From NCBI RefSeq assembly GCF_004114935.1, contig NZ_CP022221.1, positions 5,601,001 to 5,665,000 on the forward strand: DNA of 64,000 nucleotides. Reading direction: 5' to 3'. This DNA is from Bradyrhizobium zhanjiangense (lineage in GTDB: Bacteria > Pseudomonadota > Alphaproteobacteria > Rhizobiales > Xanthobacteraceae). The translations under genes were made by a program, and so were the position numbers. Numbering within the stretch: position 1 is the stretch's first letter; each line of letters begins with the position of its first letter. The notes under the pieces are model-generated. The model saw only the letters and a program-made list of their open reading frames with translations, was not told where the DNA came from and did not search any database. Below are positions 39,065-48,104 of the stretch, one piece after another.

Positions 39065-40924
39065 ATGCTGTCCATCACCGATCTCTCCATCCGCCTCGCC
39101 GGACGCCTTCTGATTGACCAGAGTTCCGTGCAGATCACGCCCGGCTCGCGCGTTGGTCTGGTCGGACGCAACGGCACCGGCAAGTCGACCCTGTTCAAGG
39201 TGATCCGCGGCGAGCTCGCGGCCGAGCACGGTTCGGTGACGCTGCCGCCGCGCTGGCGCGTCGGCAGTCTCGCGCAAGAGGCCCCGAACGGCCCCGAAAG
39301 CCTGATCTCCGTCGTGCTCAAGGCCGACCTCGAACGCGAGGCGCTGCTCGCCGAGGCCGAGCACGCGACCGATCCGCACCGGATCGCCGAGATCCAGACC
39401 CGCCTCGTCGACATCGACGCGCATTCGGCGCCGAGCCGTGCGGCCGCGATCCTCTCCGGCCTCGGCTTCTCCGCCGCCGATCAGCTCCGCCCCTGTGCCG
39501 AATTCTCCGGCGGCTGGCGCATGCGCGTCGCGCTCGCCGCGACGCTGTTCGCAGCTCCCGACCTGTTGCTGCTCGACGAGCCCACCAACTATCTCGATCT
39601 CGAAGGCACGCTGTGGCTGGAGGATCACCTCGCGCATTATCCGCGCACGGTGATCGTGATCAGCCACGACCGCGACCTCCTGGAAAGCTCGGTCGACCAG
39701 ATCCTGCATCTGGAGCGCGGCAAGCTCACGCTCTACAAGGGCACCTATTCCTCCTTCGAGGAGCAGCGCGCCGCGCGCGAATTGCTCGATGCCAAGCAGG
39801 TCAAGCGCCAGGAGGCCGAACGCGCGCGGCTGCAGGCCTTCGTCGATCGCTTCAAGGCCAAGGCCTCCAAGGCGCGCCAGGCGCAATCCCGCGTCAAGAT
39901 GCTGGAGCGGCTGAAGCCGATCACCGCGCTGGTCACCGAGGACGTGCGCGAGATCAGCTTTCCGGCACCGGAAAAAATCCTGTCGCCGCCGATCATCGCC
40001 GTCGACAACGCTTCGGTCGGCTACGATCCGGCAACGCCTGTGCTGAACCGCGTCACCCTGCGCATCGACAATGACGACCGCATCGCGCTACTCGGCGCCA
40101 ACGGCAACGGCAAGTCGACGCTGGTCAAGCTGCTGGCCGGACGCCTCGCGTCGTTCTCCGGCAAGGTGACCCGCGCGGACAAGCTGTCGATCGCCTATTT
40201 CGCCCAGCACCAGCTCGACGAGCTGAACGAGGACGCGTCCGCCTACGATCACGTGCGCAAGCTGATGGGCGATGCGCCCGAAGCCAAGGTGCGGGCCCGC
40301 GCCGGAGCGATCGGTTTCTCCGGCAAGGCCGCCGATACCAAAGCCGGAAAACTGTCGGGCGGCGAGAAGGCTAGGCTGCTGTTGGGCCTTGCGACCTTCT
40401 TCGGCCCCAACATGATCATTTTGGACGAGCCGACCAACCATCTCGACATCGACAGCCGCGCCGCGCTTGCCGAGGCGATCAACGAATTTCCCGGCGCGGT
40501 GATCATGGTCTCGCATGACCGCTACCTGATCGAGGCCTGCGCCGAACGGCTCTGGATCGTCGCCGACCGCACCGTGACCAATTACGACGGCGACCTCGAC
40601 GAGTACCGCCGCCTGGTGCTGTCCGCGCGCAACGCCGAAGCCCCACGCGAGCGCAGTCCCGCAAACGAAAAGCCGCAGCGCCCGAAGTCGGACAATCGCG
40701 GCTCGCTGAAGAAGCGCATCGCGGAAGCCGAAGCCGAGATCGCCCGCGTCAGCGAGATCATCACCAAGATCGACACGGCCCTCGCCCTGCCCGACATCTT
40801 CACCCGCGATCCCAAGCAGGCCGCGCAACTGTCAAAGGCGCGCGCCAATGCCGCCGATGCGCTGGCGCGTGCGGAAGAGCAATGGCTGGAGGCGAGCACG
40901 CAGTTCGACGAGGCGGCGGGTTGA
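39065..40924 (+). CDS. ABC-F family ATPase (Uup/EttA-like)
   Basis: 619-aa soluble protein with two nucleotide-binding domains. The first domain (about 1-240) has Walker A GRNGTGKST and signature SGGWRMRVALA. The second (about 310-520) has GANGNGKST and SGGEKARLLL. A linker joins the two domains, and a C-terminal coiled coil (about 535-619) is rich in Glu, Lys and Ala. No transmembrane segment, so it is a ribosome-associated or housekeeping ABC-F rather than a transporter. Exact subfamily not resolvable by eye. The 308-base gap downstream holds no convincing gene. Confidence 0.93.
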   Translation: MLSITDLSIRLAGRLLIDQSSVQITPGSRVGLVGRNGTGKSTLFKVIRGELAAEHGSVTLPPRWRVGSLAQEAPNGPESLISVVLKADLEREALLAEAEHATDPHRIAEIQTRLVDIDAHSAPSRAAAILSGLGFSAADQLRPCAEFSGGWRMRVALAATLFAAPDLLLLDEPTNYLDLEGTLWLEDHLAHYPRTVIVISHDRDLLESSVDQILHLERGKLTLYKGTYSSFEEQRAARELLDAKQVKRQEAERARLQAFVDRFKAKASKARQAQSRVKMLERLKPITALVTEDVREISFPAPEKILSPPIIAVDNASVGYDPATPVLNRVTLRIDNDDRIALLGANGNGKSTLVKLLAGRLASFSGKVTRADKLSIAYFAQHQLDELNEDASAYDHVRKLMGDAPEAKVRARAGAIGFSGKAADTKAGKLSGGEKARLLLGLATFFGPNMIILDEPTNHLDIDSRAALAEAINEFPGAVIMVSHDRYLIEACAERLWIVADRTVTNYDGDLDEYRRLVLSARNAEAPRERSPANEKPQRPKSDNRGSLKKRIAEAEAEIARVSEIITKIDTALALPDIFTRDPKQAAQLSKARANAADALARAEEQWLEASTQFDEAAG

Positions 40925-41232
40925 CCCTCCCGACGCGATTGGCTGCATCAAAACCTGCAAAACAACCCCATGCACAGGACCGGTATTAAAGCACCTTGCC
41001 CTTAGCGATTGAATTAAATTTCCTTTTGTGAGGTCGATTGGCAGGCCCGTCGCGGCATTGCCGGCGCAAATGCCGGCAGGGCTTCGACCCGCAAGCACCT
41101 TCCTGAAGAGGACCAGCGCCTCCGGGAAAGCGGCACTCAGAGGACTCGCCGGGCAGCGAGCCCCCAGCATCATGAGCGTGAGATAGACCGGCGAGCGATC
41201 CTGGAGACCGCTGCCGAGACGCCTCGCCGTCG

Positions 41233-42270
41233 TTACGCCAAGAAGGCATTGAGCTGCTCGAGGAGCAACTCAGGTGCTTCTTCCGGCAGATAATGGCCGC
41301 AAGGCAGGCTTCCGCCTCGCACGTCCTTGGCCTTGGCGCGCCATGTGTCGAGTACATCGTAGCTCGACCCGACAACTCCCTTGCCGCCCCACAGCACGAG
41401 CAGCGGGCAACCGATTCTCTTGTCGGAATCCGCCTCATCGTGGATCAGGTCGATGCCGGCAGCGGCGCGATAATCCTCGCAGACGGCATGCAGCGTCTCG
41501 CGGGTGTAGCACCGGCGATACTCTTCGAGTGCAACCGGGTCGATGGCGCCCGGCGTCTTGTTCTGCTTGTTGATATGGGTCTGCAGATAGAATTCGAGAT
41601 TGTTGCCGATCAAGGTTTCCGGAAGCGGCGCCGGCTGAATCAGAAAGAACCACCACATATATCGCGTAGCGAACTCCTTGTTCACCTTGGCGTACATCGT
41701 CGCGGTTGGCGCGATGTCGAGCAGGACCGCCCTGGAGACGGTGTCCGGATGATCAAGCATCAAACGATGCAGAACGCGCCCGCCGCGATCGTGGCCGACA
41801 GCCTGGAAGCGGTCAAAACCGAGCGCGCGCATCACTTCGACCTGATCCCGCGCCATCTCCCGCTTGGAATAGGCGATACTGTCCTTGCCGCCGTCGGGCT
41901 TGCTCGAGTCGCCGTAGCCGCGCAGATCGGTCAGCACCACGGTAAAGCGCTCCGCGAGCTTGGGGGCGATCTTGTGCCAGCACGCCAATGTCTGCGGGTG
42001 TCCGTGCAGCAACAGCAGCGGCGGCCCCTCGCCCTTCACGAGCGCGTTGATCTCGGCCCCGCTGGTCTTGAGGCGCTTCTGTCGAAACCCCGGTAGCAAC
42101 TTTTGCAGCGCGCTGGTCGTCACGGCATTATTCTCCTGAGCGAAAGTACCCGGCGCCAATATGGCCGAACCGAGGGCACCGGTTGTCAACGCGATCGACA
42201 TCAGATGGCGGCGCGTCAACCCGGTCTCTGATCGATCGGAGCATGATTCAATCTGTTCGAATTCGAGCAT
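41233..42270 (-). CDS. Exported alpha/beta hydrolase resembling fluoroacetate/haloalkane dehalogenase
   Basis: 345 aa. The N-terminus carries a twin-arginine-like signal (TRRHLM, then a hydrophobic stretch ending AQENN), so it is probably periplasmic. The catalytic core is dehalogenase-like: HGHPQTLACW, DLRGYGDSSKP, nucleophile motif GHDRGGR (Asp161, with Arg162 and Arg165), acid Asp185 and the late GHYLPEEAPE His. The halide-binding His-Trp pair of fluoroacetate dehalogenases is Trp206-Trp207, so the His is lost and defluorination is doubtful. It is the last gene of an operon beginning at leuC (45737). Confidence 0.8.
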   Translation of the reverse strand: MLEFEQIESCSDRSETGLTRRHLMSIALTTGALGSAILAPGTFAQENNAVTTSALQKLLPGFRQKRLKTSGAEINALVKGEGPPLLLLHGHPQTLACWHKIAPKLAERFTVVLTDLRGYGDSSKPDGGKDSIAYSKREMARDQVEVMRALGFDRFQAVGHDRGGRVLHRLMLDHPDTVSRAVLLDIAPTATMYAKVNKEFATRYMWWFFLIQPAPLPETLIGNNLEFYLQTHINKQNKTPGAIDPVALEEYRRCYTRETLHAVCEDYRAAAGIDLIHDEADSDKRIGCPLLVLWGGKGVVGSSYDVLDTWRAKAKDVRGGSLPCGHYLPEEAPELLLEQLNAFLA

Positions 42271-42318
42271 TGAGATCTCCCCTGGAACATTCGTCCTGCG
42301 CGAAGGCCGCGGCCCGTA

Positions 42319-43641
42319 TCAGGACAGCGACTTCATCAAGAGTGTCGCGATCACGATCATGATCGCGCCGCCGACGCGGGTGGCGATCTGGGCGAACGCC
42401 ATCAGGCCCATGCGATCCGCGGCGCCAAGAATGGCGACGTCGCCGGTGCCCCCGAGGCCCGAGTGGCAGGCGGTCACGATCGCTGCCTCCACCGGATACA
42501 TGTTCAGCCACTTGCCGACGAAGAAACCTGACACGATCATCGCCAGCACCGTGGTCGTGCAGATCATGATGTAGCCTGGATTGAAGGAGGCAACGAGCTG
42601 CTGCCATGAAACCAGCAATGTCCCCATCGCCACCAGGATCGCGAAAGTAAGGTTGGTCGACATGAACTTGTTGATCTGATAGGCGCCGAGCTCCATCTCG
42701 GCCGGTAGCAACCTGGTCAGCTTCAATGCCACTGCGGCGATGATCATCATGATCGGCCCGGGGATGCCGGTGAGCGGCGCCAAAATCATGCCGAGCACGA
42801 ATAAGCCGCACGACAGCACTATGCCGGCACCGAGCAGTCCGAGATCGATCGGCTGGTCCGGCCGCGCTTCGCCGAGAATGTCGTCGTCTCCGGTTTTGAC
42901 CAGCATCCCTCTGCCATTGAGGTCCGCCCGCGTCTCGCCAAGGCGCGCCAGCAGGCCTGCGCTGACGATCGCGACGACGTTGCCGAGCAGCGCCGCTGGG
43001 ACCATCTGCGCCACAAGCTCGGCTTGCGACCGATGCAACATCTCGGAATAGGCGATAGACAGTGGCAGGACACCTTCCGCAAGACCGCCGCCGACGATGG
43101 GGATGATGACAAAGAAGAACGTGTCCTTCGGGCTGTGGCCGAACAGAAGCCCGACGGCGATGCCGGCGGTGACGGCCGCGATCGTGCCGATCAGGAGCGG
43201 AACGAACATGCGAATGAAGCCCTGAACCAGGACCCGATAGGGCATGCCGAGGATCGAGCCTGCGACAAGGCAGGCGATGAAGAAATACTGAAAGTTGGCG
43301 GTTCGGAACGTGGTCGTGATCGCCTTCAAGGCGGCTTCTGGCATCAGGCCGTAGCTCACCAGGGCCGACGGCACGAATAGACACAGGATCGCGGTGCCGC
43401 CGATCTGCTTCAGCACCGGAATGGTCTGGCCGAGCTTGCCCAGCAGGAAGCCGAGCAGCATCAGGACCGAAAGGCCGCCGATCACGTCGTTCGGCAGCTT
43501 GCCGGAATAGACGGCGGCGGCGCAGACGAGCGCGGCCGCGACGTAGATGCCGATCGGCAACGGGCCGACCTTGAGACGGGCCAGATGTGCTGCAGCAACG
43601 GCGCCAGGCGCTTCGGCCGGGCGATATGTTGTGTCTACCAA
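42319..43641 (-). CDS. 2-hydroxycarboxylate transporter (CitS/MaeN-type)
   Basis: 440 aa, about 11-13 hydrophobic helices. It fits the 2HCT family of Na+- or H+-coupled citrate, malate or lactate carriers. The family's C-terminal GGTGDVAILGAADRMGLM motif and the parallel glycine-rich GGGLAEGVLPLSIAYSE motif mid-protein are present. Positioned between leuD and the exported hydrolase on the same strand (gaps 66 and 48 bases), so it likely imports the substrate of the pathway. Which 2-hydroxy acid is unknown. Confidence 0.87.
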   Translation of the reverse strand: MVDTTYRPAEAPGAVAAAHLARLKVGPLPIGIYVAAALVCAAAVYSGKLPNDVIGGLSVLMLLGFLLGKLGQTIPVLKQIGGTAILCLFVPSALVSYGLMPEAALKAITTTFRTANFQYFFIACLVAGSILGMPYRVLVQGFIRMFVPLLIGTIAAVTAGIAVGLLFGHSPKDTFFFVIIPIVGGGLAEGVLPLSIAYSEMLHRSQAELVAQMVPAALLGNVVAIVSAGLLARLGETRADLNGRGMLVKTGDDDILGEARPDQPIDLGLLGAGIVLSCGLFVLGMILAPLTGIPGPIMMIIAAVALKLTRLLPAEMELGAYQINKFMSTNLTFAILVAMGTLLVSWQQLVASFNPGYIMICTTTVLAMIVSGFFVGKWLNMYPVEAAIVTACHSGLGGTGDVAILGAADRMGLMAFAQIATRVGGAIMIVIATLLMKSLS

Positions 43642-43707
43642 AGCTTCCTCCGCTGTTTGTCGTTTTGTCGTTGGCGCGCGGATTCGAGCCGCGCAAGGTC
43701 GTGCAGG

Positions 43708-44316
43708 TCAGACGATCCAGGGGTTCTCCGCCCGATGCCGCGCCTCGAAGGCGCGTATGTCGTCGGCGAAGACAAGCGTGGAGGCGATGAAATCGCGGCC
43801 GGTCAGGAAGGCCTCTTTCCTGTCCGGCTCGATGTCGAACCCGATCGAGCGGCGACCGCGATCGAACCGGACCGATTGCGCAGCAAGGTCGATCGTGACG
43901 TCATTGCGCGAGCTGTCGGCCACGACGCGGGCGAGCTCCGCCACCACATCGGCATCGAGCGAGATCGTCAGCAGACCGTTGTTGGCGCAATTGTCGTTGA
44001 AGATGCCGGCGAAGCTGGTGCCGATCAGCGCGCGAATGCCGAGCTGCTGGAGTCCCCAGACCGCGTGCTCGCGGCTCGACCCGCAGCCGAAATTCGGGCC
44101 GACGACGAGAAAGTTGGCGTCGCGATAGCCTTCCCGATTGAGGATGAAGTCGGCGTTGGGCTTACCGCCGCTGAAGCGCAGCAGGTTGAAGGCGCCCTCG
44201 CCCAAGCCGCTGCGGTCCACGCCCTTGAGGAACATTTTTGGCATGATGACGTCGGTGTCGACATTGGGCGCCATCATGGGCGCAGCCACGCCCGTGACCT
44301 GACCGAACGGAATCAT
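43708..44316 (-). CDS. leuD: 3-isopropylmalate dehydratase small subunit paralogue
   Basis: 202 aa, starting at the ATG at 44316 that overlaps leuC by ATGA; the frame upstream has no support. Swivel-domain features: NVDTDVIMPKMFLK, FGCGSSREHAVWGLQQLGI with the substrate-binding Ser/Arg, and GIFNDNCANNGLL. Sequence is LeuD-like, but the location next to a transporter, hydrolase and LysR suggests a catabolic hydro-lyase (for example for a citramalate/citraconate or malate-type acid) rather than leucine synthesis. A second leuCD pair elsewhere in the genome is expected. Confidence 0.87.
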   Translation of the reverse strand: MIPFGQVTGVAAPMMAPNVDTDVIMPKMFLKGVDRSGLGEGAFNLLRFSGGKPNADFILNREGYRDANFLVVGPNFGCGSSREHAVWGLQQLGIRALIGTSFAGIFNDNCANNGLLTISLDADVVAELARVVADSSRNDVTIDLAAQSVRFDRGRRSIGFDIEPDRKEAFLTGRDFIASTLVFADDIRAFEARHRAENPWIV

Positions 44317-45737
44317 TGGCGTGCTCCTGCCAGGAGAGAACGCACATCCGTGATGCGTCCGGTGACGGCTGCCGCGGCCACCATGGCCGGGCTCATCAGG
44401 TGCGTGCGCGCGCCAGGACCCTGGCGGCCTTCGAAGTTGCGGTTGGTCGAGGACGCGCAACGCTGTCCGGGCTTGAGCACATCGTCGTTCATCGCAAGGC
44501 ACATCGAGCAGCCGGACTGCCGCCATTCGACGCCGGCCTCGGTGAACATCTTTGCGAGGCCCTCCGCCTCGGCCTGGGCCCTGACCTGGGTCGAGCCCGG
44601 CACCACGATCGCACGCACGCCATCGGCGACCCGGCGGCCGCGAAAGATCTCGGCCGCATCGCGCAGATCCTCGATCCGCGCGTTCGTGCAGGACCCGATG
44701 AAAGCGAAGTCGATCGGAACGGATTGAATGGGCAGGCCGGGCGTGAGGCCCATATAGTCCAGGGCGCGCCTCGCGGCCGCCTCGCGCTCGGGCGCAGCCT
44801 GCTGTCCAGGATCGGGAATGGTCTCAGTGACGGCGATCGCCTGGTCGGGACTGGTGCCCCAGGTCACGAGCGGCGCGACTTCGGAAACCTCGAGCGCGAT
44901 CTCGCGATCGAACCGAGCGTCGGGATCCGAAGCCAGGATCAGCCAGCTCCTGGCCGCCTGCTCCCACATCTCGCCCTTCGGCGCGCGCGGACGTCCCTTC
45001 AGATAATCCAGCACCTTTTGATCCGGCGCGATCACGACGCCGCGCGCACCCGCCTCGACGATCATGATCGAGATCACGATCCTGCCCTCGACGCTCATGT
45101 TGGAGACGACGGGACCGCTGAACTCCACGGCATATCCGGTCGCACCATCGGCACCGATCCGCCGGATCACCTCCATTACAATGTCCTTGGGCGTCACGCC
45201 GAGCGGCGCCTCCCCCGTCAGGTGGATGCGCATCGTCTTGAGCCGGCGATAGCGTACCGTCGACGTCGCGAGATAGTGCTCGATGTCGGATGTCCCGATA
45301 CCGTAGCCGAGGGCACCGAACGCGCCATAGGCGGTGCTGTGACTGTCGCCGGCCGCGATCACCATGCCTGGCATGACGAGCCCCTGCTCCGGAGCAACAA
45401 CATGCTCGATGCCCTGCCGGGGGTCGAGGATATCAAAATATTCGATGCCGAAATCCCTGGCGTTCTCGGCGAAGTAATCGACCTGCCGCGCCGCGCCTCG
45501 GTCCGGCATCGCTCGGGTGCGCTGAGCCGCGGTCGGGTTGACGTGGTCGACGACCATCAGCGCGGCCTTCGGATTCCAGACCTTGCGCCCAGCCGCGCGC
45601 AGCCCGGCGAAGGCTTGAGGACTGGTGTATTCGTTGAGCACGGTGCGGTCGACATAGAGCAACACGAGACCGCTATCATCGAGATTGCGGACGACATGGG
45701 TGTCGACCAGCTTGTCGTACAGCGTGCGCGCGGCCAT
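44313..45737 (-). CDS. leuC: 3-isopropylmalate dehydratase large subunit paralogue
   Basis: 474 aa from ATG 45737. Fe-S hydro-lyase: the cluster cysteines are in FIGSCTN and SGCSMCLAMNDD, and GDSHSTAYGAFGALGYGIGTSDIEH, DRTVLNEYTSPQAF and ASSTNRNFEGRQG are conserved. Close to authentic LeuC. It is the first gene of the operon leuC-leuD-transporter-hydrolase and divergent from a LysR gene, which points to inducible catabolism of a hydroxy acid instead of leucine synthesis. Confidence 0.9.
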   Translation of the reverse strand: MAARTLYDKLVDTHVVRNLDDSGLVLLYVDRTVLNEYTSPQAFAGLRAAGRKVWNPKAALMVVDHVNPTAAQRTRAMPDRGAARQVDYFAENARDFGIEYFDILDPRQGIEHVVAPEQGLVMPGMVIAAGDSHSTAYGAFGALGYGIGTSDIEHYLATSTVRYRRLKTMRIHLTGEAPLGVTPKDIVMEVIRRIGADGATGYAVEFSGPVVSNMSVEGRIVISIMIVEAGARGVVIAPDQKVLDYLKGRPRAPKGEMWEQAARSWLILASDPDARFDREIALEVSEVAPLVTWGTSPDQAIAVTETIPDPGQQAAPEREAAARRALDYMGLTPGLPIQSVPIDFAFIGSCTNARIEDLRDAAEIFRGRRVADGVRAIVVPGSTQVRAQAEAEGLAKMFTEAGVEWRQSGCSMCLAMNDDVLKPGQRCASSTNRNFEGRQGPGARTHLMSPAMVAAAAVTGRITDVRSLLAGARQ

Positions 45738-45815
45738 CGCGCTTTCCTCCCAGAGAAGTCTTGCTGCACCGTGCCGCCCATGACACTGGAAATCCAATGT
45801 CGTGTTCTGATATCG

Positions 45816-45834
45816 TTATGCAAAGTATGCATAA
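45816..45834. promoter_or_regulatory. Palindromic LysR-type operator
   Basis: TTATGCA-AAGTA-TGCATAA, a perfect 7-base inverted repeat with a 5-base spacer. It contains the T-N11-A core (T45819 and A45831) typical of LysR boxes. It lies between leuC (start 45737) and the lysR gene (start 45864), 30 bases upstream of the latter. Confidence 0.8.
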
Positions 45835-45863
45835 GCACACCTAATACATTCAGGAGACCTGCG

Positions 45864-46784
45864 ATGGAGATCAACTGGCTGCACGATTTCATCGCGGTGG
45901 CGACCACGCGCAGCTTCTCGCGCGCCGCGGAGCAGCGGAATTGCTCGCAGCCTGCGCTGAGCCGCAGGATCCAGGCGCTGGAAGTGTGGACCGGGGCGCC
46001 GCTGCTGGATCGCACGACCCACAGCGTCAATCTCACACCGGCCGGCGAAGGCTTTCGCGAGACGGCCGAGGACGTTCTGCGCCGGCTTGCGGCCGGCCGG
46101 CTCGACGCCCAGGAACGGGCTCGCGGCGCCTCCGACGTGCTGAAGTTCGCCTCGACCAACGCGCTGTCGCTGACCTTCTTTCCCGATTGGCTGCGCGGGA
46201 TCGAGACCAAGCTGGCGTTCGTTCCGAACGTGCAGCTGGTCGCCAACCACATGGAGGCCTGTGAGCGGATATTGCTCGCGGGCGATGCGCACTTCCTGCT
46301 CTGTCATTACCACCCGGCAGCGACCACGGCGCTGGCGCCGTCGCATTTCCGCTCGCTGCATGTCGGGGACGACAGGCTGATTCCGGCATCGGTGCCGGTT
46401 TCAAGTCGAAGCCGCAAGCCCCGCTTCAAGCTCCCGGGAACGCAAGCCGCGCCGGTCCCGTTCCTGAGCTTCCGTCCTGAATCTGGCATGGGACGAATTC
46501 TCGAAGCCGTGCGCGCGACGTCGCCGTTGGACGCGCATCTGCGCACAACCTTTACCTCTCATCTCGCAAAGCTGCTGGTGACGATGGTCCAGGCCGGCCG
46601 CGGCATGGCCTGGCTGCCGGAGAGCCTGATCAGCGATCAGCTCGCCTCGGGCGAGATCGTCGCAGCAGGCGGGGCGGAATGGTTCGTGCCGATCGAGATC
46701 CACGTGTTCCGGCCGAAGCTTCGTCTGGCGCAGGCCGCGGAGGCGTTTTGGCAGCATATCGCGAGGAGCGGCCGTCAGATCTAA
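45864..46784 (+). CDS. LysR-family transcriptional regulator of the LeuCD-like operon
   Basis: 306 aa with ATG at 45864 set by AGGAGA. Winged HTH: WLHDFIAVATTRSFSRAAEQRNCSQPALSRRIQALEVWTGAPLLDR, followed by an effector domain (about 95-300). Divergent from leuC; the palindrome in between is the probable operator. The effector is probably the transported 2-hydroxy acid or a pathway intermediate. Its 3' end is followed by repeat DNA (46799-46970). Confidence 0.93.
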   Translation: MEINWLHDFIAVATTRSFSRAAEQRNCSQPALSRRIQALEVWTGAPLLDRTTHSVNLTPAGEGFRETAEDVLRRLAAGRLDAQERARGASDVLKFASTNALSLTFFPDWLRGIETKLAFVPNVQLVANHMEACERILLAGDAHFLLCHYHPAATTALAPSHFRSLHVGDDRLIPASVPVSSRSRKPRFKLPGTQAAPVPFLSFRPESGMGRILEAVRATSPLDAHLRTTFTSHLAKLLVTMVQAGRGMAWLPESLISDQLASGEIVAAGGAEWFVPIEIHVFRPKLRLAQAAEAFWQHIARSGRQI

Positions 46785-46798
46785 AGGAGCTGCGTCAA

Positions 46799-46838
46799 GA
46801 GACGGAAAACCGCTTCAAACTTTTCCGGATCATGCTCC
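46799..46838 (-). repeat. Dispersed motif, copy B
   Basis: On the minus strand this reads GGAGCATGATCCGGAAAAG and continues through GCGGTTTTCCG. Same family as copies at 38961 and 57562, in the opposite orientation. It lies directly after the LysR stop and adjoins the nested palindrome at 46850. Confidence 0.8.
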
Positions 46839-46849
46839 AATGCACTCTC

Positions 46850-46970
46850 GTGTCTCGGACGCGCTGCTGCACTCTTTGCACTGCTGCGCAGAGCCGGGAC
46901 CCAGCGTGCCACGAGTCTGGGCCCCGGCTCAGCGGCGCATCACTGTGGTGCTGCGCGGCGTCCGGGGCAC
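46850..46970. repeat. Large nested palindrome, intergenic element
   Basis: Outer arms GTGTCTCGGACGCGCTG (46850 on) and the imperfect complement ending near 46970 (GGCGTCCGGGGCAC). An inner GAGCCGGG/CCCCGGCTC pair lies around 46891-46930. This region resembles a common Bradyrhizobium repeat from memory. Open frames crossing it are not genes. Confidence 0.7.
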
Positions 46971-46995
46971 GCGACCTCAACGGCAAGCGTTACGC

Positions 46996-47526
46996 TTACG
47001 CCGACTTCTTCTTCGGCTTCGGCTTGGTGGCCTTCGGCACCGGCTGCGGCTCGGGGTTGCCCTCGATCGAGGACAAGCGTCCGGCCGTGAATGTGTAGAT
47101 GCCCGCGCGCGGACCGGTCGTCCAGGTCACGACGGCGACGCGGCGGCCGATGGCGTCGTTGGAGAGGTTGACGGACGAAGGCGCGCCGATGCCACGCACC
47201 ACGTCGCATTCGGTGTGGCCGAGCGCGACCGTGCCGCCCATCGGCGCCGGTGCCGTGGTCGATGCATTGGCATCGGCCGGCCCGGGCGGCGGCGCCATGC
47301 CGGGACAGGCGCCGTCGGCGCTGACGAGATCCTCGGCTCCCACCGGTTTGTCAGGCGTGAGTGGCGGCGACTCGATCGAGATATTCTTGATGAAGAGACG
47401 GCCGGGCTTCTGGAACCATTCTGCGTCCTTCGACAGCAGATCGCTCGCGCCCGAGCAGCCCGCGACCAGCGGCGCTACGGCAGCCAACGCAATCATGAGC
47501 GAGCCGGGAAGCTTTTGATGTCGCAC
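46996..47526 (-). CDS. Putative lipoprotein, hypothetical
   Basis: 176 aa from GTG 47526. The N-terminus is a lipoprotein signal: hydrophobic MIALAAVAP then lipobox VAGC, so the mature protein would be lipid-anchored in the envelope. The body is Pro-rich with TVALGHTECDVVRGIG and AVVTWTTGPRAGIYTFTAGRL, and ends in a very basic KPKPKKKSA tail. The distal part recalls the SmpA/OmlA-like beta hairpin, but too weakly to name. Same strand as holC, 125 bases downstream of its stop. Confidence 0.8.
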   Translation of the reverse strand: MRHQKLPGSLMIALAAVAPLVAGCSGASDLLSKDAEWFQKPGRLFIKNISIESPPLTPDKPVGAEDLVSADGACPGMAPPPGPADANASTTAPAPMGGTVALGHTECDVVRGIGAPSSVNLSNDAIGRRVAVVTWTTGPRAGIYTFTAGRLSSIEGNPEPQPVPKATKPKPKKKSA

Positions 47527-47651
47527 GATAAACTCATTCCCCGCGTGAAGGACCAGCCCTAAACGATTGTCCCAACATCCCTTTGCGGCACGAAGGTGGC
47601 CGAAGCCAGCATCGTTCGAAAAGTGCAAATTATCATTAATTGCGAACGGCG

Positions 47652-48104
47652 CTAATTCCGCTTCTGCCACCGGCCCCGCTCGTCGGCCTGCCAATAGGTG
47701 ACATCAAATCCCCGCGCCTTGCAATCCGTCCAGGCGCTCCGCGCGAGCGCAAGCGCGTCCGGGTCGTCGCCGTTGAACAATAGCACCATGCGCTCGTAGC
47801 CCTCCGCGTCCTGCGGCAGCGCGGCGCTGTCGACCAGGAATCGCACATTGGCGCCGTTCGGGTTGTCCGCCTCGATCGCCAGCACGATCGGCTGGTCCGC
47901 GGCATCGTTCACGCGCCATGTCGCGTGCGGCAGGAAGGAATCGTCGCGATAGGTCCACAAATGCGCGTCCAGCGCATCGGCGCGCTCTTCCGACGTCGAC
48001 TGCACCACGACGCGCCAGCCGCGCTCGAGCGATTTCTCGAGAAGCGGCGGCAACACGTTCTCCACCGTCATGTTTTGCAGATGGTAGAACAGCACTTCGG
48101 TCAT
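47652..48104 (-). CDS. holC: DNA polymerase III chi subunit
   Basis: 150 aa, [31 protein letters not shown] at the start, matching HolC, which links the clamp-loader to SSB. Overlaps the pepA stop by ATGA, an arrangement commonly seen. No catalytic residues expected. Confidence 0.93.
   Translation of the reverse strand: MTEVLFYHLQNMTVENVLPPLLEKSLERGWRVVVQSTSEERADALDAHLWTYRDDSFLPHATWRVNDAADQPIVLAIEADNPNGANVRFLVDSAALPQDAEGYERMVLLFNGDDPDALALARSAWTDCKARGFDVTYWQADERGRWQKRN

Noticed and set aside
40832..41173. 113-codon frame after the ABC-F gene
   Set aside because: Antisense to the end of the ABC-F gene and into the gap, no domain or ribosome binding site.
46840..47562. 240-codon frame covering the repeat after lysR
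   Set aside because: It crosses the nested palindrome and is antisense to the lipoprotein gene; Arg-rich with no domain.
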